The position numbers were made by a program, and so were the translations under genes. The notes beneath the pieces are model-generated. The model was not told the origin of the DNA and searched no databases. It worked only from the letters and a program-made list of their open reading frames with translations. From Planctomycetota bacterium (lineage in GTDB: Bacteria; Planctomycetota; PUPC01; JACPCR01), in assembly GCA_030740295.1 (NCBI GenBank), contig JASLXP010000266.1, positions 1 through 14,602 on the forward strand: a DNA stretch of 14,602 nt, in the 5' to 3' direction. Below, one piece after another: positions 7,211-14,602 of this stretch (within the stretch, counting starts at the first letter, position 1; every line of letters begins with the position of its first letter).

Positions 7211-7248
7211 AACCGCTCTCCTCATAACACACCACCAAGGCAGATGAA

Positions 7249-7329
7249 TCAAAGGATGCGCTCAATTTTTATTTCGGCCCTTTTGTAGATCGCTGGGTAT
7301 CGACTGGTGGCTTCCATCTGAATGGTCAT
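7249..7329 (-). pseudogene. Vestigial 5' fragment of beta-RFAP synthase gene
   Basis: Just 2 nt after the stop of the distal DUF4058 gene, an ATG opens a 26-codon frame whose first ten residues, MTIQMEATSR, match the synthase N-terminus MTIQIEAPSR at 8 of 10 positions; the nucleotides around the ATG (AATGGTCATT on the plus strand) are identical. After that the frame reads unrelated sequence (YPAIYKRAEIKIERIL) and stops with TGA. It is best explained as the remnant left when the DUF4058-synthase pair was duplicated and the distal synthase copy was lost or never included. No function is expected, although the short frame is still translatable. Confidence 0.75.
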
Positions 7330-7331
7330 TG

Positions 7332-8123
7332 TCAGGTAGAGCTCCGGCGCCCGGCCTCCTTCAGCATTTCGTCCATCCACTTGGCAACTTTGGCGTTGAG
7401 AAATACCGGCAGTTCAGCGTTGTAGTCTATGGTGCGGTCGTACCTGCCCACTCGGTAACACTTTTCGATCAGAGGCTGAATGTTCAGGACGATGTTTTCA
7501 TCTTCGGGCCGTAGCGGGATGGCGACAGCAGGAATGGGATCCGGAAGATTGAAGGGATACAGACTTACGTGTCTTCTATCCTCCGCTGGGCTCACGCAGA
7601 TGTAGTAATGGGCCTCATGCCTTGCGGTAATGAATCGTAACGGAGCTCGGATGGCGTGGCGGCCCTGGAGGATCAGATCTATTTCCACCAGGTTCGCTCC
7701 TGCGGCGAGCAAATCTCTCTGTTTGTCCATGTATCTGGCCAATCCTGCCAGCTCTTTGTTCGATGGGCTGAGGATCTCGATGGCCGTTACCAGCCGGCCG
7801 CCCGTGCTTTCAACAATCTGAATACTGCGCTCCGTTTCCGGTTCGTCGACCTCCATCTCCACGTCTACGGGTTCAGCAACGGCGGTAGAGCCGTAAGTTT
7901 CAAACCCATCACTAACACGATCTACACGAACTTGCATGTCCGGCACATATTTCTGTTTCCGTCCCTCGGCTGTTTCAAGGACTACGTGCTCTTCCGTACG
8001 TGCGGCCAGCCCGTCGGGCAACTGTTCGTCTAACTGATCACAGGCGTAGACAGTCAATCTCGTATGAACGTCCCTCCAGGATCGTTCAAGGTAAGGATTC
8101 ATACCTGGAAATGGGCTTGGCAT
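7332..8123 (-). CDS. DUF4058 family protein, distal copy
   Basis: A 263-aa protein starting MPSPFPGMNPYLE, identical in length to the proximal copy. The conserved features are all kept: RDVHTRLTVYACDQL, LPDGLAARTEEHVVLE, YVPDMQV at about 60-66, AIEILSPSNKE at 114-124, YMDKQRDLLAAGANLVEID at 131-149 and the C-terminal VAKWMDEMLKEAGRRS. Both copies are intact, so both may be under selection. Differences cluster near the N-terminus (residues 14-37) and in the segment 209-227. The start is set by AGGAG (complement of 8131-8135) 7 nt upstream; the longer open frame up to 8279 would run into the divergent gene. Downstream lies only a synthase remnant, so unlike its sibling it is not directly coupled to an intact gene. 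Function unknown; a PD-(D/E)XK-like fold is inferred. Confidence 0.93.
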   Translation of the reverse strand: MPSPFPGMNPYLERSWRDVHTRLTVYACDQLDEQLPDGLAARTEEHVVLETAEGRKQKYVPDMQVRVDRVSDGFETYGSTAVAEPVDVEMEVDEPETERSIQIVESTGGRLVTAIEILSPSNKELAGLARYMDKQRDLLAAGANLVEIDLILQGRHAIRAPLRFITARHEAHYYICVSPAEDRRHVSLYPFNLPDPIPAVAIPLRPEDENIVLNIQPLIEKCYRVGRYDRTIDYNAELPVFLNAKVAKWMDEMLKEAGRRSST

Positions 8124-8130
8124 TCTGTTT

Positions 8131-8135
8131 CTCCT
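8131..8135 (-). promoter_or_regulatory. Shine-Dalgarno of distal DUF4058 gene
   Basis: Minus strand AGGAG, 7 nt before the ATG at 8123. It selects this ATG over the 52 codons of open frame upstream. It is the same site and spacing as in the proximal copy. Confidence 0.8.
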
Positions 8136-8159
8136 GTTTGCTGATTCTTGCTGGCTGCG

Positions 8160-8165
8160 AGTATA
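8160..8165 (-). promoter_or_regulatory. Candidate -10 box (TATACT) of distal DUF4058 gene
   Basis: Minus strand TATACT, 37 bp before the start codon, duplicated from the box at 7205-7210. It lies in the interval of about 100 bp shared with the divergent plus-strand gene. No convincing -35 element is visible. Confidence 0.35.
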
Positions 8166-8227
8166 AACTGCTCTCTTCAAATCACACCCTGCCCAATCGT
8201 AGCTCTGGCCGGAGTACACCAACAACA

Positions 8228-11200
8228 ATGATTCAGAGGTTGCGCTGGACGTTCCTGGCTGCCCTTTTCTCGGTCGCATTGCATCACGCGCAGGGCGAGC
8301 TGCCTGAACGGATCACGATCAAGCTTGTTACCGATTTTGAAACGGCAGAACTGGCCAGTGACCGGGAATCGTTTCGTGAAATCACGAAGACCGAGTTTTC
8401 TGAAACTACCAGCAAGACCATCGTTCTCGGCGAAGACGTGACCCTTTGGGTGCGCAATGCCTTTGTGGATGACGGCAACCAGAGATTCTTCTTTGAGAAG
8501 TATCACCAGGGAAAATACATCAAGCGCGAGGGCGAGCTCACCATCCAGCGGGAGACGCTCAAAGTCGGCAGGTTTCTGATTCAGCCTGGGCAGCACGGAT
8601 TTGAGCTGAGCCCGGAAGGCAAGCTAACCACTGACGACCCGGAGATTCGAATCGGCGGCCATACGGTGATGCTTCAGATGCACGAGGTTGCAGTCTATGG
8701 CGTGGATGATGCCAGGTCGGCCCCGGTGGAGTTTCGGAAGGTGCCGGCCAATGTTGGGCTGTTCAGTGTCGAAGAAAATTTCAAGCTTAATCTGGATTCT
8801 TTTCCCGATCCGAAATTCCTCAAAAATCCTCGGAAGCCGATCGCGCTGAAACCAGATCAGCAACCGCCCGTGCTGACGAATCTGATCAGTCATCAGAAGG
8901 ACTTTTATCCATTAAAGATCTGGCTTCCCTCTAACACGGTCGGCCAGGGCTACCTGCTCTACCCGAGCTGGCAGGCGTTTCATATTACGAAAGAAGGTAA
9001 GGTCGACCTCGACGGGCCCGGAACGCCGGATGCCCCGGGAGTCAGGGTGGAGGGTGTCCGGATTGTCATTCCTTACCGGAGGTTTGGCGGCAAAGTGAGT
9101 TCGCACTCGGGCCTGAGTGGCGGAGTGGGCGCTGTGCCGTTGAGTGCGCAGATGAGCTTCAGCGCTTCCCTGGAATCGAAGAAGCTCAGGGCCGGTGTGG
9201 AAAAGCCTCCTGAAGATTGCTACCTCAACGTCAGCAACGATTTCTCCAGGCGGCCGTACCGGTTTTTTCTTGCGGACAACACAACGGACGATCCGTACGC
9301 AGTGCGCATGATGGCCGTTGAATGGGACACGCCGGTATTCACTCGCGGCCAGACGGTGGAGATCTCGATGCGTCTGCTGGAAACCAAAGATAAGGAGACG
9401 ATTGAAGACCCGGTCGTAAATATGTCGTGGTCTACGTACGAACCTTCGCTGCCGACTTCGCGTACCTGGAATCCAGTGAAGGTCGTCTCGTGGCAGAACG
9501 GGCACGAAGAGGGCGTGCTACAGTTTGAGGTGCCTGACCAGGGATTCGGCTTCTACATTTTCCGAACGCAGATTTTCGATAAGAGCGATCCGTCGCTGAC
9601 CACGCCGTTGGAGTCTGAAATCCATTGCTCCATCATCGAGCCAAATCAGACTGGAACGGCGAGTTTCGTGGCAGACAAGGGTCGCAACGCGTTTGTGGTT
9701 GGCGAGGAGTTTTCGCTGCAGTTGGTGTTGCGCTCGCAAGGGAAGCGTGAACCGGGCAATCGAACCGTGGTGTTCGAGCACAACGCAGGATGGGCGTCTC
9801 GCCCGTCATCGAATGGAGTCGGACGGGACGGCCAACCCACGATTCACAAAGAAACTCTTACCTTCGAGGACAGCGGCGAATCGTGGCACGCGGAGACCAT
9901 TTACTTCGCCGCCAGCCGCACCTCCGTTCTCGCTCCTGGCCGATACACGCTCTCTGTCGAGGGTCTCCCCAAGAACACCATCTCCGTGCCCTTCCATTTC
10001 GATCTCGCAGGCCGGCAGAGGTCCAGCCTCTATCACGTGGTCAAGCCATCCAAATACACACGGCCCATGAACAGTCTGGAAACCAGCCAATCCGGGAATC
10101 CCCGCAATCCACCGGTCGATCTGGATCGTGCCATGCACACGCTTGCCGAACTTGGTTACAACCGGCTCGAGCTGATGTCCTACATCACCAACCATCACAT
10201 GCGTTATTTCACCTGGCGTGAGGAACTGGCCGCAACTGACGCTCGTCTGCCTGCACCGTTAAGCGTTTACACGCCTACCCCCCGCAATCAGATCATCAAC
10301 GCGTGCGTGCGCAACAAGCTTCAATTCTCTGACGTCTTGCTTTCATACAACGATTTTCATCTGCCGCGCTACATCGAGCCTTACGTCAAGGCCAGTGAAC
10401 GCTGGATGGCCCGCGAAGTCCAGGCCATGCGCCATTCGCCCGCGTTTGACGGAATCATGCTTTACGACGAAATGTATGACGGCGGCGTGACCGGCCTCGT
10501 CGAACACCATAAACAGTACTTCGCCAAGTATCGCTCGGATCGAACGGAAAAGGAGCTGGGGCAGTCTCCCGGCAAAATCGAAAGTGCGTGGAATCGATAT
10601 CTCCAGCGTCCACGCAATCAGCGTGACTCCAAGGCCCTCGAGGGCCTCCTCAGCTACCGCGATTGGTGGCAGCTCGGGTGGAAGGAATGGATCGACCGTA
10701 TGGTCAAATTGGGCAAGCAGCTCGCGCCGCACACACGATACGGTACTTACCACCGCACGTGGGCATCGCCCGGTTTCAATGACGAGTATTACAATGGATG
10801 GGCCCCTGACCTCTTTTCCAGTCTCGACATCATCGGGCACGTGCACTACGCGGATAACATTACCGCGTGGGTCAGTATCCCGGCCCTCGCTCGAATTTTG
10901 CGTACTGGCACAGGCAAGACGCTCTACATCAACATGCCGCTGTCGCATGAAGGGCGTACCCGGATGGACGGCCAATACACCCGGCACATGGCGTTCGCTT
11001 TGATGGCGCAGGGCGCGAACGGTGTCAGCCAATATGGCGTGGCCCACACGTTTGAAGACGGGCCGAATCCGGTGACCGCAAAGGGTCGCGAGACCACCAG
11101 GAATCTCAACGAGCGCATCCTTCAGCCTTTCGGCGAGATCATTGACAAAACCGTCGACAGCTACAACCGCGTGGGCATCATCAGCACAAAGCGTCAGCAC

Positions 11201-14200
11201 TTTCTGAGCGAGTTCAAAAACATCCCCGTTGCCAATCAGACAGAAGGCATCTGGATTGCCTGCTGGCGGCTCGGTTTTCCGGCGACGTTCCTGCGAGAGG
11301 AGCATTTTGCCAACGAGCTCGAGGGCTTCGACATCATCTTCGTTCCGGGCATCCGATACGATGGCGAACTGGACGACGACAAACTTAAACGGCTGCGTGA
11401 AGCGATTGCCTCAGGAACGAAGGTGGTCGTCGAGCAGGGCAGCGCCCTCGAACTGCCGGGCATTATCAAGCTGGATGACTGGCCGCTCACGGATTACTTC
11501 ATCGGCACCTACTTTCCGACCTGGGCCGACGACGAGCTCAACAAGGTTTACGAGCTCTCACAACCGATCACCGATTATCTGCGTGTCCGCTTCAAGGAGT
11601 GGAAGACCGAGCCGGCAGCCCGCGGCCCGTTTACGGTTGGCCCCAGTTGGCGGCAAGGCGGCAGGATTCAATATCTCGTGATGGGCAATTTTGAAGACCC
11701 GAAATACGGGCACACGGTAAGGCAACAGATGGCCAGACCGGTCGTGATGCCGCTGGAGATAGTGGCTCATCGAGGGAAGGTGGCCTATGACCTGATACAT
11801 CAGAAAGAGTTGGTGGTGGAGAGCATAGCTACAGGCAGCCTGCCTGTAGAAGAGAATCGAGTGAAGCTTGATATGACGCGCGTCCAGGGAGCCATGGTCG
11901 CGTTTACGCCCGAGCGGATCGCCAAACTGAAGGTTGAGTATTCGGTGTCGAACAATGGAAGCCGTTTGCAGGTGAAGGCGGATCTGGTGGGTGAGTCTGG
12001 TGAGAGCCTGGGTGTGTTTCCGACTCAGATAACGATGAGCAGACAGGCTGGCAGCCTTTCGCCGCGATACTTCCGCGTCCTTGGCGATGACCTCACTGCC
12101 GAGTTCGATCTTCCGCACACGCCGAAACCTGAGAGCTTCACGGTGAGAATTCGCGAGGCCCTCAGCGGCAAGACTGCTGAGCTTCAAATTCAGACCAAGG
12201 CGATCGGACAATCGAGTCTGCGACTCGTCGATAGCACTCAGCCGTTCATTCCCCGCCCGGGCGAGGTCACCGCGTTCCTTAAGAAGAACAAGAAGGTCAT
12301 CATCGTTCCAGGCAACGGTATTGATCGGCTTCGGCCGATTGCCGAAGAACTCGCATCCGGTCTAAAAGCCAAAGGCATCGACGCGCGTATCGTCTCAGAG
12401 GACAAGGCTTACTACATTCCGCAGGGGGACCCAAAATCCGAAGATCCCATGGGCGACGGATTTCATTCCTGGCGGAAGGGCCAGGCCATCATTGGGCCGG
12501 GCACGATTGTTGACGAACCGGTCATTCTGCTCGGCGGGCGGCAGAGCTCGTTCCTGCTCGAGACGCTCGATGAGTACGGCTTCCTGCAATCCCCTCCTAT
12601 CGGCGGGCCAAATCTGAAAACGCGGCCGAGCATTCAGGTTGCCTCCAAAGCGATGCATTACGGGCACGACACTCTATGCCTCATCGCAAACGAATCTGAA
12701 GGGATGAAAAGGAATGCTGAAGCCATTCTGTCTTCGATTTCCATGCCACAGATTCCTGTGCCATCGTCCGAGCAGGCCGAACCCAGACTCGCAGAAGGCA
12801 CGACGCCTACCCAGGTCCCTGGCCTCCTTGAAAAAACGGGAACGAACGAGATGGTCGTCGACATTAAATTCGACAAAGCGGGTAACCTTTACGTCATTAC
12901 CTGGGGACACGGCAAGAACCTCTATTCCTTCACACCGGACGGCAAGCTGCGGTTCAGCAAGTTTCTGCCGGAAATGGGCACCAATCGGTTGAGCGTCCAC
13001 GACGATCGCATCCTGGTCTACACTGCGGCCGGGGCCCGTTACTACGCGCTCACGCTCGATGGCAAGCCGATCCATCAGGCAAAGCTCAATATGGATCCCG
13101 GGACCACACGCTATCGCGACGGTTATGGGCTCTCATGGGCTAACTTCGCATGGTCGCCGGCTCGCAAGGTTCTGCTCCACAGCCAGTCGGATCGGATGCG
13201 CGTTCTTGATGAGCAGTTCAATATCGTCGGCGAATGGGAAGGCGAAAAGTATTTCGACAAAGACGTCTCTGACTTTGAGCGGATTCGCACGATGCACGGA
13301 TTCGTGTTGAGCCCTGACAGGCTGCGTTTGGCGCAGCTCGAGCGAAGCACGTATTTCACCAAGTGGGGCTCGTACAAAGATGTACCGGTTTACGATCAGC
13401 ATCTCGTGATTCGAGATCTGACCGGCAAACTGCTCTACGAATTCAAAAACATCGAAAACGCCGAGAAGCCCAAGGCACGCCTCACGTGGCCAGATGACGC
13501 GGCCGGCCCGGTCGTCTACGCCAAGGACGAGCGCCTCGAGTTCGATGCAAAACTCGAGCTTGTCTCACGCCGCGTGCACAAGACTGATTCCACGCTTGGA
13601 GGCGACCGCCGGCTTGTGCGTGACGGGCGCACCTTCATCTACTTCACCAGCCCGACCAAACAGCAAAGCAGGCTCGGGCCGCTCAAGATTATGCCGACGT
13701 ATGTCAGGCAGAGCCCGGACCTGCAGCACATCGTCATGCTTGACGAATATGGCTTGATGTCCGTGTTCAAGAGTGAGGATGGTTCGAAGGTAAGCCAGTT
13801 CACCGTGCCTGAGATTGGCGATGTAATCCGGTTTACCGATGACTCAAAGACGCTCATGCTTGGCTCGTTCCAGGGCGGCATCCACGCCTACGATCTGAAA
13901 GGCGCGCTCAAATGGAAAAAGAAGCTCGGCGAATACAACGACATCCTCGATAGCGACCTGACGCTCTACGACCCTTCATTCAGAGACTTCACCGAAAAGC
14001 TGTGGCCTGTCAGCCGCGATGAAGCCGGACAACTGGACAAGCTCGTTCGCCTGGGCAACAACCGCCTCACCAACGGCGACTGCGAAACCGAGGCTGCGTG
14101 GGCAGGCAGCGAGGTCGCGTACGGGGCCGGCTACAACAGCAAACGTGCTTTGCTCGTCGGCCGTGATCTGGTCGGACAGGAGATCACTCAGTACCTCGGC

Positions 14201-14602
14201 AACCACGTGACGTGGGTGCTCGAATTCTTCTATCGAAGCGCGGGTGTCGCATCAAAGGACACCCAGCTCCTCGCAGGTGTGATGTCCGACAGCGATGACC
14301 CTGACTCCCTGGCCCGTACTTTCGAAACAGGTAACGAGTGGCAGTTTGGCCGCGTCGTCGTCAAGAACGGAGCGAACTGCAAAAAACTTTCGGTCGGTTT
14401 CTGGTCGAAGAATGGCAAGGCCCTCGTCGATGGCGTCACATTGCGGCGCATCAGATTTCCGAGTGTGAACCACTTGCATTACGAGCCGATCCACCGGGCC
14501 AAACCAGTTGTGCTCGAGAATCCGCTCTTCTCCGAAACCTACGATCCCATTGGCCGGCATCGCAATGAAAATCCGAACCGCGTCATCATCGCTCCTCTTC
14601 TG
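8228..14602 (+). CDS. Giant secreted multidomain protein: GH-A-like barrel, beta-propeller and CBM-like domains (3' end beyond window)
   Basis: An uninterrupted frame of 2125 codons, still open at the window edge. Residues 1-21 are a signal peptide (MIQRLRW, hydrophobic core, HHA before Gln22), so the protein is exported. Residues 24-600 are beta-rich with a Gly/Ser loop near 287-300 and match nothing I recognise. Residues about 602-970 look like a clan GH-A barrel, with FDGIMLYDEMYDGG at 740-753 (candidate acid/base Glu748) and NMPLSHEG at 902-909 (candidate nucleophile Glu908). Residues 982-1077 (VGIISTKRQHF, FDIIFVPGIRYDG, GTKVVVEQG) resemble the amidotransferase-like trimerisation domain of GH42 enzymes. 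A beta-sandwich follows (about 1155-1340), a second alpha/beta domain from VIIVPGNG at 1357 to about 1510, a beta-propeller at 1542-1903, and a jelly-roll, CBM-like domain from RLTNGDCE at 1946 to about 2077. The likely role is binding and processing of an extracellular polysaccharide. GGAG at 8211-8214 is 13 nt from the ATG, rather far. Confidence 0.88.
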   Translation, partial: MIQRLRWTFLAALFSVALHHAQGELPERITIKLVTDFETAELASDRESFREITKTEFSETTSKTIVLGEDVTLWVRNAFVDDGNQRFFFEKYHQGKYIKREGELTIQRETLKVGRFLIQPGQHGFELSPEGKLTTDDPEIRIGGHTVMLQMHEVAVYGVDDARSAPVEFRKVPANVGLFSVEENFKLNLDSFPDPKFLKNPRKPIALKPDQQPPVLTNLISHQKDFYPLKIWLPSNTVGQGYLLYPSWQAFHITKEGKVDLDGPGTPDAPGVRVEGVRIVIPYRRFGGKVSSHSGLSGGVGAVPLSAQMSFSASLESKKLRAGVEKPPEDCYLNVSNDFSRRPYRFFLADNTTDDPYAVRMMAVEWDTPVFTRGQTVEISMRLLETKDKETIEDPVVNMSWSTYEPSLPTSRTWNPVKVVSWQNGHEEGVLQFEVPDQGFGFYIFRTQIFDKSDPSLTTPLESEIHCSIIEPNQTGTASFVADKGRNAFVVGEEFSLQLVLRSQGKREPGNRTVVFEHNAGWASRPSSNGVGRDGQPTIHKETLTFEDSGESWHAETIYFAASRTSVLAPGRYTLSVEGLPKNTISVPFHFDLAGRQRSSLYHVVKPSKYTRPMNSLETSQSGNPRNPPVDLDRAMHTLAELGYNRLELMSYITNHHMRYFTWREELAATDARLPAPLSVYTPTPRNQIINACVRNKLQFSDVLLSYNDFHLPRYIEPYVKASERWMAREVQAMRHSPAFDGIMLYDEMYDGGVTGLVEHHKQYFAKYRSDRTEKELGQSPGKIESAWNRYLQRPRNQRDSKALEGLLSYRDWWQLGWKEWIDRMVKLGKQLAPHTRYGTYHRTWASPGFNDEYYNGWAPDLFSSLDIIGHVHYADNITAWVSIPALARILRTGTGKTLYINMPLSHEGRTRMDGQYTRHMAFALMAQGANGVSQYGVAHTFEDGPNPVTAKGRETTRNLNERILQPFGEIIDKTVDSYNRVGIISTKRQHFLSEFKNIPVANQTEGIWIACWRLGFPATFLREEHFANELEGFDIIFVPGIRYDGELDDDKLKRLREAIASGTKVVVEQGSALELPGIIKLDDWPLTDYFIGTYFPTWADDELNKVYELSQPITDYLRVRFKEWKTEPAARGPFTVGPSWRQGGRIQYLVMGNFEDPKYGHTVRQQMARPVVMPLEIVAHRGKVAYDLIHQKELVVESIATGSLPVEENRVKLDMTRVQGAMVAFTPERIAKLKVEYSVSNNGSRLQVKADLVGESGESLGVFPTQITMSRQAGSLSPRYFRVLGDDLTAEFDLPHTPKPESFTVRIREALSGKTAELQIQTKAIGQSSLRLVDSTQPFIPRPGEVTAFLKKNKKVIIVPGNGIDRLRPIAEELASGLKAKGIDARIVSEDKAYYIPQGDPKSEDPMGDGFHSWRKGQAIIGPGTIVDEPVILLGGRQSSFLLETLDEYGFLQSPPIGGPNLKTRPSIQVASKAMHYGHDTLCLIANESEGMKRNAEAILSSISMPQIPVPSSEQAEPRLAEGTTPTQVPGLLEKTGTNEMVVDIKFDKAGNLYVITWGHGKNLYSFTPDGKLRFSKFLPEMGTNRLSVHDDRILVYTAAGARYYALTLDGKPIHQAKLNMDPGTTRYRDGYGLSWANFAWSPARKVLLHSQSDRMRVLDEQFNIVGEWEGEKYFDKDVSDFERIRTMHGFVLSPDRLRLAQLERSTYFTKWGSYKDVPVYDQHLVIRDLTGKLLYEFKNIENAEKPKARLTWPDDAAGPVVYAKDERLEFDAKLELVSRRVHKTDSTLGGDRRLVRDGRTFIYFTSPTKQQSRLGPLKIMPTYVRQSPDLQHIVMLDEYGLMSVFKSEDGSKVSQFTVPEIGDVIRFTDDSKTLMLGSFQGGIHAYDLKGALKWKKKLGEYNDILDSDLTLYDPSFRDFTEKLWPVSRDEAGQLDKLVRLGNNRLTNGDCETEAAWAGSEVAYGAGYNSKRALLVGRDLVGQEITQYLGNHVTWVLEFFYRSAGVASKDTQLLAGVMSDSDDPDSLARTFETGNEWQFGRVVVKNGANCKKLSVGFWSKNGKALVDGVTLRRIRFPSVNHLHYEPIHRAKPVVLENPLFSETYDPIGRHRNENPNRVIIAPLL

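Larger units (their letters stand above)
6348..7235 (-). repeat. Tandem duplication unit, proximal copy
   Basis: This copy runs from the leader of the proximal DUF4058 gene through its coding region into the first 10 codons of beta-RFAP synthase. It is matched by 7300-8190 in direct orientation, with the two start codons and the two stop codons each exactly 955 bp apart. The edges are approximate, placed where visible similarity fades. Confidence 0.8.
7300..8190 (-). repeat. Tandem duplication unit, distal copy
   Basis: Direct repeat of 6348-7235. Similarity covers the leader (including TATACT, CAGCAAGAATCAGCAA and AGGAG), the whole DUF4058 coding region and about 30 bp of the synthase start. 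The leader differs at about 6 of 54 positions between copies. Boundaries are approximate. Confidence 0.8.

Noticed and set aside
7169..7252. N-terminal extension of the proximal DUF4058 frame (and the matching extension 8124-8279 of the distal copy)
   Set aside because: Family proteins begin MPSP(L/F)PGM, and a strong AGGAG sits 7 nt before that ATG in both copies. The extension contains the candidate -10 box and is better read as leader.
10343..11305. A 320-codon open frame on the minus strand, one of many long antisense frames opposite the giant gene
   Set aside because: It lies wholly opposite the plus-strand frame, which has coherent domain-like sequence. Its translation is Arg/Val/His-rich without recognisable motifs, as expected for a shadow of GC-rich coding DNA. 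Similar antisense frames at 8177-8596, 8912-9505 and 11558-12211 were dropped for the same reason.

Overview
The window looks like a chromosomal segment of a Planctomycetota-type bacterium. Three things suggest this: a beta-RFAP synthase gene (tetrahydromethanopterin C1 cofactor pathway, found in archaea, methylotrophs and planctomycetes), an operon joining a MoxR ATPase to secreted prenyltransferase/terpene-cyclase-fold repeat proteins, and a very large secreted multidomain protein with carbohydrate-active-enzyme features. The assignment is an inference from gene content; there is no rRNA or marker gene here. I see no tRNA, rRNA, CRISPR array or transposase.

Region 1 (1-4917, minus strand) is one compact operon read leftward: secreted alpha/alpha-toroid protein (415 aa), second secreted toroid protein (260 aa), HEAT-like repeat protein, three-helix membrane protein with a long charged tail, and a MoxR-family AAA+ ATPase cut by the left window edge. 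Genes overlap or nearly touch (a 12-bp gap, then overlaps of about 23, 4 and 8 bp), so translational coupling is likely. The set resembles a MoxR-dependent envelope assembly or surveillance module, with partners probably continuing beyond the left edge.

Region 2 (4918-5432) has no gene but holds a striking symmetric element (5023-5302): two 131-nt arms in inverted orientation around an 18-nt centre. The arms include a perfect 43-bp inner repeat, a perfect 14-bp and a perfect 13-bp block, and an outer 12-bp block with one mismatch. Each arm also forms its own GC-rich hairpin, built from different flanking bases.

Region 3 (5433-8123, minus strand) contains two tandem DUF4058 genes (263 aa each, about 85% identical by my count) followed by beta-RFAP synthase. 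The proximal DUF4058 gene and the synthase share a TAATG stop/start. The duplication unit is about 955 bp and includes the promoter/leader. A 26-codon vestige of the synthase 5' end remains after the distal DUF4058 copy.

Region 4 (8228-14602, plus strand) is a single uninterrupted reading frame of at least 2125 codons that runs off the right edge. It encodes an exported protein with a signal peptide, beta-rich N-terminal half, GH-A-like barrel with a trailing amidotransferase-like domain, beta-sandwich, second alpha/beta domain, beta-propeller and jelly-roll carbohydrate-binding-like domain. It is divergent from the DUF4058 genes across about 100 bp.
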